Shown: positions 1 through 9,821 of the stretch, in pieces
Layout of the letters: each line of letters starts with the position of its first letter
Position numbering within the stretch: the stretch's first letter is position 1
From: Candidatus Alistipes merdigallinarum
GTDB lineage: Bacteria > Bacteroidota > Bacteroidia > Bacteroidales > Rikenellaceae
DNA: 64,000 bases
Assembly: GCA_019119305.1 (NCBI GenBank)
Contig: DWXH01000032.1
Span: forward strand, 35,200-99,199
Direction: 5' to 3'
Translations under genes and position numbers: made by a program
The notes under the pieces: generated by a model
What the model was told of the DNA's origin: nothing
Databases searched by the model: none
Seen by the model: only the letters and a program-made list of their open reading frames with translations

Positions 1-357
1 TCGCAGACCGATGATTTGTGCGCCACCCCAGCGATTGATCGACATTTTTTTTGTGTCGATTTTCTCTTCGTTTTTGAAAATCTCGTAGGTGAGTGAAAAA
101 TTCGGATTGTCGACGACGGAATCCGATGCGGGGCCCGTTTGGGGTACGGCATAAACAGAAACAGCGACGGCGGCGGAGGGAATGGAGGTCTCGACCCTGT
201 AAATAGCGTCTTTTTGTATGGGTGTCGCATCTGTATGATCGACCTTGCGCAACGAACCCTGATCGTCGTATGAGGCGATGCTCAAATGAAGATTCATGTG
301 TTCGCAAGCTTCGTCGTTACATTGTACCCGAATCTGAAAAATCGCTTCCTTTTTCAT
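1..357 (-). CDS. Hypothetical protein, N-terminal part (runs off the left edge)
   Basis: An open frame on the minus strand starts at an ATG at 357 and continues through the left edge with 119 codons visible and no stop. The protein begins MKKEAIFQIRVQCNDEACEH. It has no signal peptide and no membrane segment, and the visible part is rich in beta-type residues. I do not recognise a family. It is divergent from the ribosomal cluster and separated from it by 344 bp. The ATG at 357 is the only sensible start, because the sequence upstream is A+T-rich and non-coding. That it is a gene rests on the uninterrupted frame and normal amino-acid composition. Confidence 0.7.
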   Translation of the reverse strand, partial: MKKEAIFQIRVQCNDEACEHMNLHLSIASYDDQGSLRKVDHTDATPIQKDAIYRVETSIPSAAVAVSVYAVPQTGPASDSVVDNPNFSLTYEIFKNEEKIDTKKMSINRWGGAQIIGLR

Positions 358-606
358 GAGCCGCTGTTTGAAAAATTGGACAAGACAAAATTAGATAAAA
401 AATAGGCTTCTCCGTATCATGGGGCGTCTTTTCTTGTCGTTTGTTCGTGCTCTAATAGTTTGAATGTCATATGTTTGTTTATTTTGTTATAGGTAAAATA
501 TATTTTATATAAAAAACAATAAAAAAATACAATGATTGTGGTGATTCAGGTGGAGGCTAAATCGGCCTAAAAACGCGGGAAATCAGTGAAAAAAGATTGC
601 GAAATG
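358..606. other. Intergenic region upstream of the ribosomal cluster
   Basis: This is A+T-rich DNA between the divergent partial gene and the str promoter. It contains CAAAATTA at 386-393, a minus-strand TAATTTTG that could be the -7 box of the left-hand gene. No TTG lies at the right distance, so that promoter is only possible. I see no other gene, repeat or strong hairpin. Confidence 0.5.
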
Positions 607-636
607 TTGCTGATTCGAAAATAATTGGTATCTTTG
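607..636 (+). promoter_or_regulatory. Main promoter of the ribosomal protein cluster
   Basis: TTG at 607-609 and TATCTTTG at 629-636 are separated by 19 bp. This matches the Bacteroidota sigma-ABfr consensus (TTG, 19-21 bp, TAnnTTTG). Transcription would start near 643, leaving a leader of about 60 nt before rpsL. Confidence 0.85.
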
Positions 637-701
637 CAGGCCGTTTTGTATAAATGGAACAGAATTTTTAACCAAAAAAGTAAAGGAAAAAGTAAAGTAA
701 A

Positions 702-1088
702 ATGCCAACTATTCAACAGTTAGTACGTAAAGGAAGATTGGCGCCGGTCTTTAAAAGTAAAGCTCCTGCGCTAGATGCATGTCCGCAACGTCGTGGCGTA
801 TGTGTTCGTGTCTACACGACCACTCCTAAAAAGCCGAATTCGGCGATGCGAAAAGTTGCCCGTGTGCGGCTGACCAACGGGAAAGAGGTGAATGCCTACA
901 TTCCGGGAGAAGGACACAACTTGCAGGAACACTCGATCGTGCTGGTTCGTGGAGGTCGTGTGAAAGACTTGCCGGGCGTACGTTACCACTTGGTGCGCGG
1001 CGCAATGGATGCTGCAGGTGTAGACGGTCGGAAACAACGCCGTTCCAAATATGGAGCCAAACGACCCAAAGCCAACGCTAAAAAGTAA
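702..1088 (+). CDS. rpsL: 30S ribosomal protein S12
   Basis: S12 sits at the decoding centre of the small subunit and controls translational accuracy. The 128-residue protein carries the conserved [10 protein letters not shown] segment around residues 39-48 and [10 protein letters not shown] around residues 87-96. Lys43 and Lys88, the positions where substitutions give streptomycin resistance, are both wild-type lysine. It is the first gene of the cluster, 66 bp below the -7 box. The start is preceded by A-rich sequence rather than a Shine-Dalgarno site, as is usual in this phylum. Confidence 0.98.
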   Translation: MPTIQQLVRKGRLAPVFKSKAPALDACPQRRGVCVRVYTTTPKKPNSAMRKVARVRLTNGKEVNAYIPGEGHNLQEHSIVLVRGGRVKDLPGVRYHLVRGAMDAAGVDGRKQRRSKYGAKRPKANAKK

Positions 1089-1135
1089 TCGGACAATTTT
1101 TCTAAACACAACAAAACAACAAAGATCTTTAAACA

Positions 1136-1612
1136 ATGAGAAAAGCGAAGCCTAAAAAGCGAATTCTACTTCCAGATCCCAAGTTCGGAGACGTGCTTGT
1201 GACCAGGTTCGTCAACAACCTTATGCTGGATGGTAAGAAGAGTATTGCCTACACGATTTTTTATGATGCCATTGAAATCGTAGGTGAGAAGATGAAGGAT
1301 GCGGACAAGGCTCCTCTGGATATCTGGAAAAAAGCCCTCGAGAACATCACGCCTCAGGTAGAGGTGAAATCTCGTCGTGTGGGCGGTGCAACGTTCCAGG
1401 TGCCGACCGAGGTGAGACCTGATCGTAAAGTTTCAATTGCAATGCGGAACCTTATCCTTTACTCTAAAAAACGTGCAGGTCGATCCATGGCAGAGAAAAT
1501 GGCAGCAGAAATCCAAGCTGCTTACAACGAAGAGGGTGCAGCCTTCAAACGTAAAGAAGAGATGCACAGAATGGCTGAGGCCAACAAAGCGTTTGCACAT
1601 TTCAGATTTTAA
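1136..1612 (+). CDS. rpsG: 30S ribosomal protein S7
   Basis: S7 nucleates assembly of the 30S head by binding the 3' major domain of 16S rRNA and forms part of the E site. The 158 residues are a normal length. The family segment [14 protein letters not shown] is present near residues 81-94, and the C-terminal helix region runs to AFAHFRF. It lies between rpsL (47 bp gap) and fusA (21 bp gap), the usual str order. Confidence 0.98.
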   Translation: MRKAKPKKRILLPDPKFGDVLVTRFVNNLMLDGKKSIAYTIFYDAIEIVGEKMKDADKAPLDIWKKALENITPQVEVKSRRVGGATFQVPTEVRPDRKVSIAMRNLILYSKKRAGRSMAEKMAAEIQAAYNEEGAAFKRKEEMHRMAEANKAFAHFRF

Positions 1613-1633
1613 TTCGTCGGGAGAGAGTAATTT

Positions 1634-3739
1634 ATGGCAAGGGATTTAACATATACGAGAAATATCGGTATCATGGCTCACATCGATGCCGGTAAAACGA
1701 CCACTTCCGAACGAATTCTTTTCTACACGGGTAAAACCCATAAAATCGGTGAAGTGCACGAAGGCGCCGCAACGATGGACTGGATGGTACAGGAGCAAGA
1801 ACGCGGTATCACCATCACCTCGGCTGCCACGACCGCTTTCTGGCACTATAAAGACAAGACTTATCAGATCAACATCATCGATACCCCGGGCCACGTGGAC
1901 TTCACCGCTGAGGTGGAGCGTTCATTGCGCGTGTTGGACGGTGCGATCGCTACGTTCTGTGCCGTTGGCGGCGTGGAGCCCCAGTCAGAGACCGTATGGC
2001 GCCAGGCCGATAAATATCGCGTACCCCGTTTGGGTTATGTGAACAAGATGGACCGTACCGGTGCCGATTTCTTGAACGTTTGCGCTCAAGTCAAAGAGCG
2101 TCTCGGTGCAAATGCGCTGCCGATCGTTCTTCCTATCGGTTCTGAGGACAAATTTACCGGATTGGTAGACCTTATATATAATAGGGCCGTTGTCTACGAT
2201 GATGCCAAGAAGACGGAGCTCGTAAATTATACTTACGAAGAGATTCCGGAGAACATGAAGGCAGAAGCTGCAGAGTGGCGTGCAAAGTTGATCGAAGAGG
2301 TTGCTTCGGTCGATGAAGCCTTGATGGAGAAATTCTTCGAAGATCCGGATTCGATCACTCCCGACGAGCTGATCGCTGCGATTCGTAAGGCTACGATCTC
2401 GATGACGATCGTTCCGATGCTTTGCGGTTCTTCGTTCAAGAATAAAGGTGTTCAGCTGTTGCTCGATTATGTGATGGCGTTCCTGCCCTCTCCGCTGGAT
2501 ATCGATGCAGTTGTGGGTACTGATCCCAGAACAGGCGAAGAGGTGAGCCGCAAACCGGCTGAAAGTGATCCTTTCTGCGGTTTGGCTTTCAAGATCGCAA
2601 CCGATCCGTTCGTAGGCCGTCTGGCTTTCGTCCGGGTATATTCGGGTAAGCTCGAAGCCGGTTCGTATGTGCACAACAGCCGTTCCGGGAAAAAAGAGCG
2701 TATCAGCCGTATCTATCAGATGCACGCGAACAAACAAAACCCGATGGAGGTTGTCGGGGCTGGTGATATCTGTGCAGCCGTAGGTTTCAAGGATATCCGG
2801 ACCGGTGATACGTTGTGCGACGAACAACATCCGATCGTACTCGAATCGATGACCTTCCCCGATCCGGTAATCGGTTTGGCTATCGAGCCGAAAACCCAGA
2901 AGGATCTCGACAAACTCGGTATCGCTTTGGGTAAATTGGCCGAAGAGGACCCGACCTTTACCGTGAAGACCGACGAGGACAGCGGACAGACCGTGATCAG
3001 CGGTATGGGTGAGCTCCACTTGGAGATTATCGTAGACCGTCTGAAACGTGAGTTCGGTGTCGAGATCAATCAGGGCGCTCCTCAGGTGAACTACAAGGAA
3101 TCTCTGAAATCGACGGTTCAACATCGTGAGGTGTTCAAGAAACAGACCGGTGGCCGTGGTAAATTCGCCGATATTATTTTCGAAATCGGTCCTGCCGATG
3201 ACGGAAAAGTGGGTCTCGAGTTCGTTGACGTGGTTAAAGGCGGTAACATTCCTAAAGAGTACATGCCTGCAATCCAGAAAGGTTTCGAATCTTCGATGAC
3301 CAATGGTCCGTTGGCCGGGTTCCCGCTCGACAGCATGAAGGTTACGGTATTGGACGGTTCGTTCCACCCGGTTGACTCGGATGCCCTTTCGTTCGAGATC
3401 TGTGCTCGGAACGGTTTCCGTGAGGCTGCCCGCAAAGCATCTCCGGTAATTCTCGAACCGATCATGAAAGTCGAGGTGGTAACTCCCGAAGAGAATATGG
3501 GTGATATCATCGGAGACTTGAACAAACGTCGTGGTCAGGTAGCCGGTATGGAGGCTCGTGGTAATGCGCGTGTCGTAGACGCCAAAGTGCCCCTTTCCGA
3601 AATGTTCGGCTATGTAACCGTTTTGCGTACCATCTCTTCGGGCCGTGCAACCTCTTCGATGGAGTTCTCGCACTTCGAGGAAGTTCCTGCAAACTTGGCG
3701 AAAGAGATTGTGGAAAAAACCAGTGGTAAAAAAGAATAA
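1634..3739 (+). CDS. fusA: Elongation factor G
   Basis: EF-G is the GTPase that drives translocation and, with RRF, ribosome recycling. The 701 residues show the P-loop AHIDAGKT (15-22), the switch I sequence [16 protein letters not shown] (83-87) and NKMD (137-140). The later EF-G domains follow, ending in the domain V region with [18 protein letters not shown]. It is followed after 8 bp by rpsJ. The tuf gene found here in Enterobacteria is absent, which is the normal Bacteroidota arrangement. Confidence 0.98.
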   Translation: MARDLTYTRNIGIMAHIDAGKTTTSERILFYTGKTHKIGEVHEGAATMDWMVQEQERGITITSAATTAFWHYKDKTYQINIIDTPGHVDFTAEVERSLRVLDGAIATFCAVGGVEPQSETVWRQADKYRVPRLGYVNKMDRTGADFLNVCAQVKERLGANALPIVLPIGSEDKFTGLVDLIYNRAVVYDDAKKTELVNYTYEEIPENMKAEAAEWRAKLIEEVASVDEALMEKFFEDPDSITPDELIAAIRKATISMTIVPMLCGSSFKNKGVQLLLDYVMAFLPSPLDIDAVVGTDPRTGEEVSRKPAESDPFCGLAFKIATDPFVGRLAFVRVYSGKLEAGSYVHNSRSGKKERISRIYQMHANKQNPMEVVGAGDICAAVGFKDIRTGDTLCDEQHPIVLESMTFPDPVIGLAIEPKTQKDLDKLGIALGKLAEEDPTFTVKTDEDSGQTVISGMGELHLEIIVDRLKREFGVEINQGAPQVNYKESLKSTVQHREVFKKQTGGRGKFADIIFEIGPADDGKVGLEFVDVVKGGNIPKEYMPAIQKGFESSMTNGPLAGFPLDSMKVTVLDGSFHPVDSDALSFEICARNGFREAARKASPVILEPIMKVEVVTPEENMGDIIGDLNKRRGQVAGMEARGNARVVDAKVPLSEMFGYVTVLRTISSGRATSSMEFSHFEEVPANLAKEIVEKTSGKKE

Positions 3740-3747
3740 TCAAGATT

Positions 3748-4053
3748 ATGAGCCAAAAAATAAGGATTAAATTGAAATCGTACGATCACAACCTCGTCGA
3801 CAAATCGTCCGAGAAGATCGTAAAGACGGTAAAAAGCACTGGCGCAGTAGTTAGCGGTCCCGTGCCCCTGCCTACGCAGAAAAAGATCTTTACCGTAAAC
3901 CGTTCAACTTTCGTCAACAAAAAAGCGCGTGAACAGTTCCAACTCTGCACGTTCAAACGGATTCTCGACATTTACAGCTCGACTCCGAAGACGATCGATG
4001 CCCTGATGAAACTCGAACTGCCCAGCGGTGTTGAAGTAGAGATCAAAGTCTGA
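3748..4053 (+). CDS. rpsJ: 30S ribosomal protein S10
   Basis: S10 is a head protein of the 30S subunit that also acts as NusE in antitermination in well-studied bacteria. The 101-residue protein has the typical start [17 protein letters not shown] and the conserved [17 protein letters not shown] loop around residues 38-54. It is the first S10-operon gene but is joined to the str genes with only 8 bp after fusA. The next gene, rplC, is 291 bp away, an unusually long internal gap that holds a purine tract and a structured element. Confidence 0.98.
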   Translation: MSQKIRIKLKSYDHNLVDKSSEKIVKTVKSTGAVVSGPVPLPTQKKIFTVNRSTFVNKKAREQFQLCTFKRILDIYSSTPKTIDALMKLELPSGVEVEIKV

Positions 4054-4072
4054 GCGGAATCGTAAGCAAGGG

Positions 4073-4210
4073 GCCGAGTGAGGGGTGCAAGTGAGAGAGA
4101 AGATAGCGGAGAGATTGTGAAGAGAAGGGAAGAGGTGAAAGACAGCGAGAGAGATGAGAGATTGAGAGAGAGGAGAAAAGAGAGTGGAGAAGACTGAAGA
4201 GGATAGAGTT
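4073..4210 (+). other. Purine-rich spacer between rpsJ and rplC
   Basis: About 135 nt of the message is almost entirely A and G, with many GAGAGA, GGAG and AGGAG motifs and very few C residues. No plus-strand frame is open across it. The minus-strand frame through it is low-complexity Ser/Leu/Phe and not gene-like. As RNA it would be unstructured and rich in Shine-Dalgarno-like sequences. Its role is unknown. It directly precedes the structured element at 4261-4311. Confidence 0.6.
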
Positions 4211-4260
4211 GCCGCTTGCTTATGCATACAAAAAGATTTGAAACATTTTAACAAGGCAAG

Positions 4261-4311
4261 GCTTGAAAGGCCGGACCTGCTCGCAAAAAGGTCGTCGAGC
4301 GCTTTTCAAGT
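4261..4311 (+). promoter_or_regulatory. Candidate structured leader RNA upstream of rplC
   Basis: An outer 10-bp stem pairs CTTGAAAGGC (4262-4271) with GCTTTTCAAG (4301-4310), with one G-U pair. Inside, GCTCG (4279-4283) pairs with CGAGC (4296-4300). The 7-nt left bulge contains GACCT (4274-4278), complementary to AGGTC (4289-4293) in the loop, so either a compact pseudoknot or two exclusive hairpins can form. The element ends 34 nt before the rplC start. Autogenous control by L3 or L4 would fit the position, but this is inference. Confidence 0.6.
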
Positions 4312-4344
4312 GGACTTGTCTCCAATATTAACTAACAAGACAAA

Positions 4345-4962
4345 ATGTCAGGACTAATTGGAAAAAAAATCGGAATGACTTCCGTGTTCGGTGCCGATGG
4401 GAAAAATATCCCATGCACCGTAATTGAGGCTGGTCCCTGTGTGGTTACGCAACTGAAAACTCCCGAGAAAGATGGTTACTCGGCAGTTCAGATTGCCTAT
4501 GACGATACGACTGAGAAACACACCAGCAACAGCTTGATGGGCCACTTTAAAAAGGCCAACACCACTCCTAAACGGAAACTGGTCGAGTTCACCGACTTCG
4601 AAGGTGAACTGAATCTGGGCGACGTGCTCACGGTAGACGTGTTCGAAGAGAACGACTGGGTGGACGTTACGGGAATCTCTAAAGGTAAAGGATTCCAGGG
4701 CGTTGTGAAACGTCATGGATTTGCCGGTGTGGGCGGTCAGACTCACGGTCAGCACAACCGCCAACGTAAACCCGGTTCGTTGGGTGCATCTTCCTATCCG
4801 TCTCGCGTGTTCAAAGGGAAACGTCTTCCCGGTCGTACAGGCGGCGTTCAGGTAAAGGTGCTCAACCTCCGTATTCTCAAAAAACTCCCCGAAAACAACT
4901 TGCTCCTTGTGAAAGGATCGATTCCGGGTGCTAAAGGTTCATATTTAATAATCGAAAATTAA
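4345..4962 (+). CDS. rplC: 50S ribosomal protein L3
   Basis: L3 binds 23S rRNA domain VI near the peptidyl transferase centre and is an early assembly protein. The 205 residues start [14 protein letters not shown]. They contain the long central extension with [18 protein letters not shown] around residues 129-146, including the Gln that is methylated in some bacteria. Translation probably starts at 4345, since the ATG follows an A-rich stretch. It is separated from rplD by 2 bp, so the two are probably translationally coupled. Confidence 0.98.
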   Translation: MSGLIGKKIGMTSVFGADGKNIPCTVIEAGPCVVTQLKTPEKDGYSAVQIAYDDTTEKHTSNSLMGHFKKANTTPKRKLVEFTDFEGELNLGDVLTVDVFEENDWVDVTGISKGKGFQGVVKRHGFAGVGGQTHGQHNRQRKPGSLGASSYPSRVFKGKRLPGRTGGVQVKVLNLRILKKLPENNLLLVKGSIPGAKGSYLIIEN

Positions 4963-4964
4963 TC

Positions 4965-5594
4965 ATGGAAACAGCAATCTATAACATATCGGGTAAAGAG
5001 ACCGGCAAAAAGGCACTCCTGATGGATGAGATTTTCGGTATTGAACCCAATGATCACGCTATCTATCTCGATGTAAAGCAGTATTTGGCTAACCGTCGTC
5101 AGGGAACCCACAAATCGAAACAACGTAACGAGGTTGCCGGTTCGACTCGCAAACTTAAAAGACAGAAAGGTACGGGTGGAGCTCGTTCTGGTAGTATCCT
5201 CTCTCCGTTGTTCCCGGGCGGTGGTCGCGTATTCGGTCCGGTTCCGAGAGATTACAGCTTCAAGTTGAACAAGAAGCTCAAACAACTGGCTCGTAAAAGC
5301 GCGCTGACCTATAAAGCTAAGGAAGATGCGATTAAGGTAATCGAAGATTTTTCGATGGAGGCTCCCAAAACCAAAGAGTTTATCGCTATTACGAAAAATC
5401 TCGACCTCGAAGGGAAAAAGATCCTGTTGATTCTTCCCGAATCCAACAGAAACATTGCTCTTTCTGCTCGCAACCTCCAAAACGTCAAGATCGTTCTTGC
5501 ATCGAACATCAATACGTACGACGTGATGAACGCAGGAAACATCCTTATGGCTGAAGGGTCTGTGAATGTAATTAATCAAATGTTCGGACTGTAA
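4965..5594 (+). CDS. rplD: 50S ribosomal protein L4
   Basis: L4 is an assembly protein whose loop lines the exit tunnel. In enterobacteria it also represses its own operon. The 209-residue protein has the tunnel-loop sequence [18 protein letters not shown] around residues 66-83 and the globular core with [18 protein letters not shown]. It follows rplC by 2 bp and precedes rplW by 16 bp. Because L4 is a known autoregulator in other bacteria, it is the first candidate ligand for the element upstream of rplC. Confidence 0.98.
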   Translation: METAIYNISGKETGKKALLMDEIFGIEPNDHAIYLDVKQYLANRRQGTHKSKQRNEVAGSTRKLKRQKGTGGARSGSILSPLFPGGGRVFGPVPRDYSFKLNKKLKQLARKSALTYKAKEDAIKVIEDFSMEAPKTKEFIAITKNLDLEGKKILLILPESNRNIALSARNLQNVKIVLASNINTYDVMNAGNILMAEGSVNVINQMFGL

Positions 5595-5610
5595 AAAAAC
5601 AGAAAAAACA

Positions 5611-5901
5611 ATGGATATTTTAATTAAGCCAATTTTAACCGAAAGAATGGCGGCTCAGGGCGAAAAGTTGAACCGTTACGGTTTTATCGTAGATCCGAGG
5701 GCGAACAAACTGCAGATCAAAAATGCAGTTGAAGCGATGTATAACGTGGTCGTCATGGATGTAAATACCCTGAACTACATGGGTAAACTCAAAAGCCGCT
5801 ATACGAAACACGGTCTTTTGGTAGGACGTTCGAATCACTTCAAAAAGGCGATCGTAACGCTGAAAGACGGAGACAAGATCGATTTTTACAGTAATATCTA
5901 A
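5611..5901 (+). CDS. rplW: 50S ribosomal protein L23
   Basis: L23 lies at the tunnel exit and is the docking site for trigger factor and SRP. The 96-residue protein shows [21 protein letters not shown] at the start and the [20 protein letters not shown] region near residues 39-58. Its length is normal for this phylum. It lies between rplD (16 bp) and rplB (5 bp). Confidence 0.97.
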   Translation: MDILIKPILTERMAAQGEKLNRYGFIVDPRANKLQIKNAVEAMYNVVVMDVNTLNYMGKLKSRYTKHGLLVGRSNHFKKAIVTLKDGDKIDFYSNI

Positions 5902-5906
5902 GCGAA

Positions 5907-6731
5907 ATGGCAATAAGAAAGTTTAACCCCATAACTCCGGGTACCCGTCATAAAATGATCGGTACCTTCGACGATATTACTTCGTCTGTACCGGAAAAAT
6001 CGTTGCTCAGCCCACTCAAAAGTACGGGTGGTCGTAACAACAGCGGTAAAATGACCGTACGTTACATCGGTGGCGGTCATAAAAGAATGTATCGTATTGT
6101 CGACTTCAAACGCGACAAAGATAATATGAGTGCAGTGGTTAAGACGATCGAGTACGATCCGAACCGCTCTGCACGTATCGCATTGCTCTGCTATCCCGAC
6201 GGAGAGAAACGCTACATGCTTGCTCCCAACGGATTGAAAGTGGGTCAGACCGTATCTACGGGTGCCGGCGTGGCTCCCGAAGTCGGTAACACGTTGTTCC
6301 TGTCGGAGATTCCGCTGGGAACGGTGATCCACAACATCGAACTCTACCCCGGTCAAGGCGCCGTGATGGCGCGTAGTGCCGGTACCTACGCACAGCTTTT
6401 AGCCCGTGAAGGTAAATTCGCTATTATTAAGCTTCCTTCGGGAGAGACCCGTATGGTGCTTGTAACTTGCCGCGCAACGGTCGGCGTGGTTTCGAACCCC
6501 GATCACAGCCTCGAATCGCACGGTAAAGCCGGACGAAAGAGATGGTTGGGTCGTCGTCCTCGCAACCGAGGCGTATCTATGAACCCGGTAGATCACCCGA
6601 TGGGTGGTGGTGAAGGTCGTGCTTCGGGAGGTCATCCTCGTTCGCGCAAAGGTCTTCTGGCCAAAGGTTACAAGACTCGGAATCCTAAGAAGACTACTTC
6701 TAAGTTCATCGTATCCAGAAGGAAAAAATAA
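5907..6731 (+). CDS. rplB: 50S ribosomal protein L2
   Basis: L2 is a primary 23S rRNA-binding protein needed for subunit association and peptidyl transferase activity. The 274 residues include the OB-fold and SH3 regions and the diagnostic [18 protein letters not shown] segment near residues 225-242. The histidine in this segment has been linked to activity in other bacteria. The C-terminus is basic, ending VSRRKK. Confidence 0.98.
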   Translation: MAIRKFNPITPGTRHKMIGTFDDITSSVPEKSLLSPLKSTGGRNNSGKMTVRYIGGGHKRMYRIVDFKRDKDNMSAVVKTIEYDPNRSARIALLCYPDGEKRYMLAPNGLKVGQTVSTGAGVAPEVGNTLFLSEIPLGTVIHNIELYPGQGAVMARSAGTYAQLLAREGKFAIIKLPSGETRMVLVTCRATVGVVSNPDHSLESHGKAGRKRWLGRRPRNRGVSMNPVDHPMGGGEGRASGGHPRSRKGLLAKGYKTRNPKKTTSKFIVSRRKK

Positions 6732-6749
6732 TTTTAAAATAGTAGCATA

Positions 6750-7019
6750 ATGAGCCGTTCATTAAAAAAAGGACCATACATTGAACCCAAACTGGAAGCG
6801 AAAGTACTCGCCCAGAATGAGAGTGGCAAGAAGACAGTCATCAAGACATGGTCGCGTGCAAGTATGATCTCGCCCGATTTCGTCGGACATACGATCGCCG
6901 TGCACAACGGGAATAAGTTTATTCCTGTGTATGTAACAGAGAACATGGTAGGTCACAAATTGGGTGAATTCGCCCCGACGCGTAACTTCCGTGGTCATTC
7001 AGGTAATAAGAAAAAATAG
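6750..7019 (+). CDS. rpsS: 30S ribosomal protein S19
   Basis: S19 is a 30S head protein that pairs with S13 and contacts the A-site tRNA region. The 89 residues begin [14 protein letters not shown] and carry [23 protein letters not shown] around residues 31-53 and [16 protein letters not shown] near the end, all family hallmarks. It sits between rplB (18 bp) and rplV (9 bp). Confidence 0.98.
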   Translation: MSRSLKKGPYIEPKLEAKVLAQNESGKKTVIKTWSRASMISPDFVGHTIAVHNGNKFIPVYVTENMVGHKLGEFAPTRNFRGHSGNKKK

Positions 7020-7028
7020 TAGGTAAAA

Positions 7029-7466
7029 ATGGGTGCAAGAAAAAGCATAAGAGCCGAAAAATTGAAGGCAGAAAAGAAGCAGAAGGCTATTGCCGTACTT
7101 CGCGACTGTCCGACCTCTCCGCTGAAGATGCGCATCGTTGCCGATCTGATTCGCGGAATGGAGATTAATAAGGCGTTGGGCGTGTTGCGGTACAGCAAAA
7201 AAGCCGCTTCGATCAAGTTGGAAAAACTGTTGCGTTCGGCAATCGCCAACTGGGAACAGAAAAACGAAGGGCAACGTTTGGAAGATAACGTACTTTGTGT
7301 AAAAGAGATTTTCGTTGACGGAGGCAGAATGCTCAAACGGATTCAGCCGGCTCCTCAGGGTCGTGCACACCGGATCCGTAAACGCTCGAATCACGTGACG
7401 ATCGTGGTTGATAAAATGGTAGTTAAAGAAGATAAAAAAAGCAAAGCAGATGGGACAGAAAGTTAA
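7029..7466 (+). CDS. rplV: 50S ribosomal protein L22
   Basis: L22 touches all six 23S domains and lines the exit tunnel, where loop changes give macrolide resistance. The 145-residue protein shows [19 protein letters not shown] near residues 25-43. The tunnel loop region [22 protein letters not shown] is near residues 98-119. Its last 17 nt overlap the start of rpsC, which suggests coupled translation. Confidence 0.97.
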   Translation: MGARKSIRAEKLKAEKKQKAIAVLRDCPTSPLKMRIVADLIRGMEINKALGVLRYSKKAASIKLEKLLRSAIANWEQKNEGQRLEDNVLCVKEIFVDGGRMLKRIQPAPQGRAHRIRKRSNHVTIVVDKMVVKEDKKSKADGTES

Positions 7467-8199
7467 TCCGATAGCAAACAGGCTGGGGATCATTCGCGGC
7501 TGGGATTCCAATTGGTACGGCGGAAAAGATTTTTCCAGCAAACTCGTCGAGGATGCTAAAATTCGTAAATACCTGAACGCCCGTCTGGCTAAAGCAAGCA
7601 TCTCGAAAGTCATTATCGAGCGGACGCTGAAGCTCGTAACCGTTACGATCTCTACCGCACGGCCGGGTATCATCATCGGTAAAGGCGGTTCGGAAGTCGA
7701 CAAACTGAAAGGCGAGCTGTGCAAACTGACCGGAAAGGATGTTCAGATCAACATTTTTGAGGTGAAACGTCCGGAGATCGACGCCGTGATCGTAAGCAAC
7801 AACATTGCACGTCAGCTTGAAGGCCGTATCTCGTATCGTCGTGCCATCAAAACCGCTATTGCATCGACTATGCGGATGGGTGCGGAAGGAATCAAGATCC
7901 AGATTTCGGGTCGTGTGGGCGGAGCCGAAATGGCCCGTAGCGAAACCTATAAAGAGGGTCGTATTCCGTTGCATACGTTCCGTGCAGATGTAGACTATGC
8001 ACTTGCAGAAGCTCTTACGAAAGTAGGTCTGCTGGGTATCAAAGTGTGGATCTGCAACGGCGAGGTGTATGACAAACGCGATCTGTTCCAGGTATCGGGT
8101 GTGAATGCACAAGCATCGTCCGGAAATCAGCAGGGCGGTTTCCGTGGAGACAAGCCTCGCGGCGGACGTGATAACAAAAAGAGAAAAAATAATAAATAA
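7450..8199 (+). CDS. rpsC: 30S ribosomal protein S3
   Basis: S3 forms part of the mRNA entry channel and its helicase activity. The 249 residues start [19 protein letters not shown], followed by a KH domain with the GxxG loop in [13 protein letters not shown] around residues 75-87. The C-terminal domain contains [21 protein letters not shown] tail of Gly, Arg, Asn and Lys residues extends the C-terminus, as in other Bacteroidales. The start overlaps the end of rplV by 17 nt. Confidence 0.98.
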   Translation: MGQKVNPIANRLGIIRGWDSNWYGGKDFSSKLVEDAKIRKYLNARLAKASISKVIIERTLKLVTVTISTARPGIIIGKGGSEVDKLKGELCKLTGKDVQINIFEVKRPEIDAVIVSNNIARQLEGRISYRRAIKTAIASTMRMGAEGIKIQISGRVGGAEMARSETYKEGRIPLHTFRADVDYALAEALTKVGLLGIKVWICNGEVYDKRDLFQVSGVNAQASSGNQQGGFRGDKPRGGRDNKKRKNNK

Positions 8200-8221
8200 G
8201 ACTTCTTAAAGCGATAATATC

Positions 8222-8650
8222 ATGTTACAGCCAAAAAGAACCAAATTCAGAAGGATGCAGAAAGGCCGCATGAAAGGTAACGCACAACGCGGTGCACAGT
8301 TGGCATTCGGCTCCTTCGGCATCAAGGCCATGGAATCTACTTGGATAACCGGTCGCCAGATAGAAGCCGCACGTCAGGCTATTGTGCGCTGCATGAAACG
8401 TGAAGGTCAACTCTGGATCAGAATATTCCCCGATAAACCCATTACGAAAAAACCGGCTGAGGTGCGTATGGGTAAAGGTAAAGGTTCTCCCGAAGGATTC
8501 GTCGCACCGGTAACCCCGGGCCGTATCCTGTTCGAAGCAGAAGGTGTACCTTTGGAAGTGGCTCAGGAAGCCCTTCGTTTAGGCGCCCAGAAGCTTCCGA
8601 TTACGACTAAGTTTGTTGTGAGACGCGATTACACTGAAAATTCGATTTAG
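8222..8650 (+). CDS. rplP: 50S ribosomal protein L16
   Basis: L16 organises the A-site of the large subunit. The 142-residue protein begins [20 protein letters not shown] and includes [21 protein letters not shown] around residues 40-60 and the loop [22 protein letters not shown]. In E. coli the Arg in the VRMGKGKG loop is hydroxylated by YcfD. It is followed 2 bp later by rpmC. Confidence 0.98.
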   Translation: MLQPKRTKFRRMQKGRMKGNAQRGAQLAFGSFGIKAMESTWITGRQIEAARQAIVRCMKREGQLWIRIFPDKPITKKPAEVRMGKGKGSPEGFVAPVTPGRILFEAEGVPLEVAQEALRLGAQKLPITTKFVVRRDYTENSI

Positions 8651-8652
8651 AG

Positions 8653-8850
8653 ATGAAAGCTGCAGAAATAAGAGAACTTACCGTCGCTGAAATTGAAGAG
8701 CGCATCGATGCAGAAAAAAACAACCTGCTGCGCATGAAGCTCAACCATGCAGTTTCTCCGGTAGAGAATCCGACTACGATTAAGAAAACGCGTAGAGATA
8801 TCGCCCGCATGATGACGATTCTCGCGGAAAAGAAAAACGTAAAAAGTTAA
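8653..8850 (+). CDS. rpmC: 50S ribosomal protein L29
   Basis: L29 is a small helical hairpin protein next to L23 at the tunnel exit. The 65 residues start MKAAEIRELTVAEIEERI and contain LNHAVSPVENPTTIKKTRRDIARM, matching the family pattern of a central loop followed by a basic helix. The spacing is 2 bp from rplP and 6 bp to rpsQ. Confidence 0.97.
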   Translation: MKAAEIRELTVAEIEERIDAEKNNLLRMKLNHAVSPVENPTTIKKTRRDIARMMTILAEKKNVKS

Positions 8851-8856
8851 TTACCC

Positions 8857-9111
8857 ATGGAAAGAAATCTCAGAAAAGAAAGAATCGGGGTAGTTGTCAG
8901 CAATAAGATGGACAAATCCGTAACGGTTGCCATCAAGAGAAAGGAGAAACATCCGATCTATGGTAAGTTCGTCAACAAGACAACGAAATTTGTCGCTCAC
9001 GACGAAACCAATACGTGCAACCCCGGCGATACCGTGCGGATTGCGGAGACTCGGCCGCTCAGCAAAACGAAGCATTGGAGATTAGTAGAAATAATTGAAA
9101 GAGCTAAATAG
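8857..9111 (+). CDS. rpsQ: 30S ribosomal protein S17
   Basis: S17 is a primary 16S rRNA-binding protein with an OB fold. The 84 residues include [20 protein letters not shown] near the start and [22 protein letters not shown] near residues 55-76, the family signature. It is 2 bp before rplN. Confidence 0.97.
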   Translation: MERNLRKERIGVVVSNKMDKSVTVAIKRKEKHPIYGKFVNKTTKFVAHDETNTCNPGDTVRIAETRPLSKTKHWRLVEIIERAK

Positions 9112-9113
9112 CC

Positions 9114-9479
9114 ATGATACAACAAGAAAGCAGACTAACGGTAGCCGATAACAGCGGCGCAAAAGAGGTGCTTTGTATCCGTGTGTTGGGCGGAACGGGC
9201 AAGCGTTATGCGACGATCGGCGATAAAATTGTAGTGACTGTCAAGAGCGCTTCCCCTTCAGGCGACATGAAGAAGGGTACCGTCTCCAAGGCGGTCGTAG
9301 TTAGAACTACCAAGGAGATCAGACGTACCAACGGATCTTATATCCGTTTCGACGACAATGCGGTGGTACTTCTGAATAATCAGGGAGAGATGCGCGGAAC
9401 TCGTATTTTCGGGCCGGTTGCTCGTGAACTGCGTGATTCATACATGAAGATTATTTCGCTGGCTCCCGAAGTATTGTAA
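9114..9479 (+). CDS. rplN: 50S ribosomal protein L14
   Basis: L14 forms an intersubunit bridge and binds RsfS. The 121 residues show [20 protein letters not shown] at the start and the conserved [20 protein letters not shown] around residues 52-71, ending with the usual [10 protein letters not shown]. It starts 2 bp after rpsQ and is followed by rplX after an 18-bp gap. Confidence 0.98.
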   Translation: MIQQESRLTVADNSGAKEVLCIRVLGGTGKRYATIGDKIVVTVKSASPSGDMKKGTVSKAVVVRTTKEIRRTNGSYIRFDDNAVVLLNNQGEMRGTRIFGPVARELRDSYMKIISLAPEVL

Positions 9480-9497
9480 TTTTAAAAAGATTTCAAG

Positions 9498-9821
9498 ATG
9501 TCAGTAAAATTGCATATCAAGAAAGGGGACATGGTAATTGTCAACGCCGGCGAAAGCAAAGGCCAACAGGGGAAGGTTCTCCGCGTATTGGTCGACAAAG
9601 AGCGCGCTATCGTTGAAGGGGTCAATATGGTGAGCAAACACACCAAACCCAATGCCAAGAAACCGCAGGGTGGAATCGAGAAGCAAGAGGCTCCGATCCA
9701 CATTTCGAATCTGCAGCCGATCGATCCCAAAAGCGGGAAAGCTACGCGTATCGGTCGTAAGTTGAATGCGGATGGAAAATTAGTACGTTACGCTAAAAAG
9801 TCCGGGGAGGAGATCAAATAA
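9498..9821 (+). CDS. rplX: 50S ribosomal protein L24
   Basis: L24 initiates 50S assembly and lies near the tunnel exit. The 107-residue protein has the KOW motif [21 protein letters not shown] at residues 8-28 and [20 protein letters not shown] after it. The stop codon shares its last base with the rplE start (TAATG), a strong sign of translational coupling. Confidence 0.97.
   Translation: MSVKLHIKKGDMVIVNAGESKGQQGKVLRVLVDKERAIVEGVNMVSKHTKPNAKKPQGGIEKQEAPIHISNLQPIDPKSGKATRIGRKLNADGKLVRYAKKSGEEIK

Noticed and set aside
386..393. Minus-strand TAATTTTG as promoter of the left-hand gene
   Set aside because: No TTG at 19-21 bp. It is a chance match in A+T-rich DNA or at best a weak promoter.
1985..3673. 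562-codon antisense ORF over fusA
   Set aside because: Long shadow frame caused by codon bias of a highly expressed gene. No domain, start signal or promoter.
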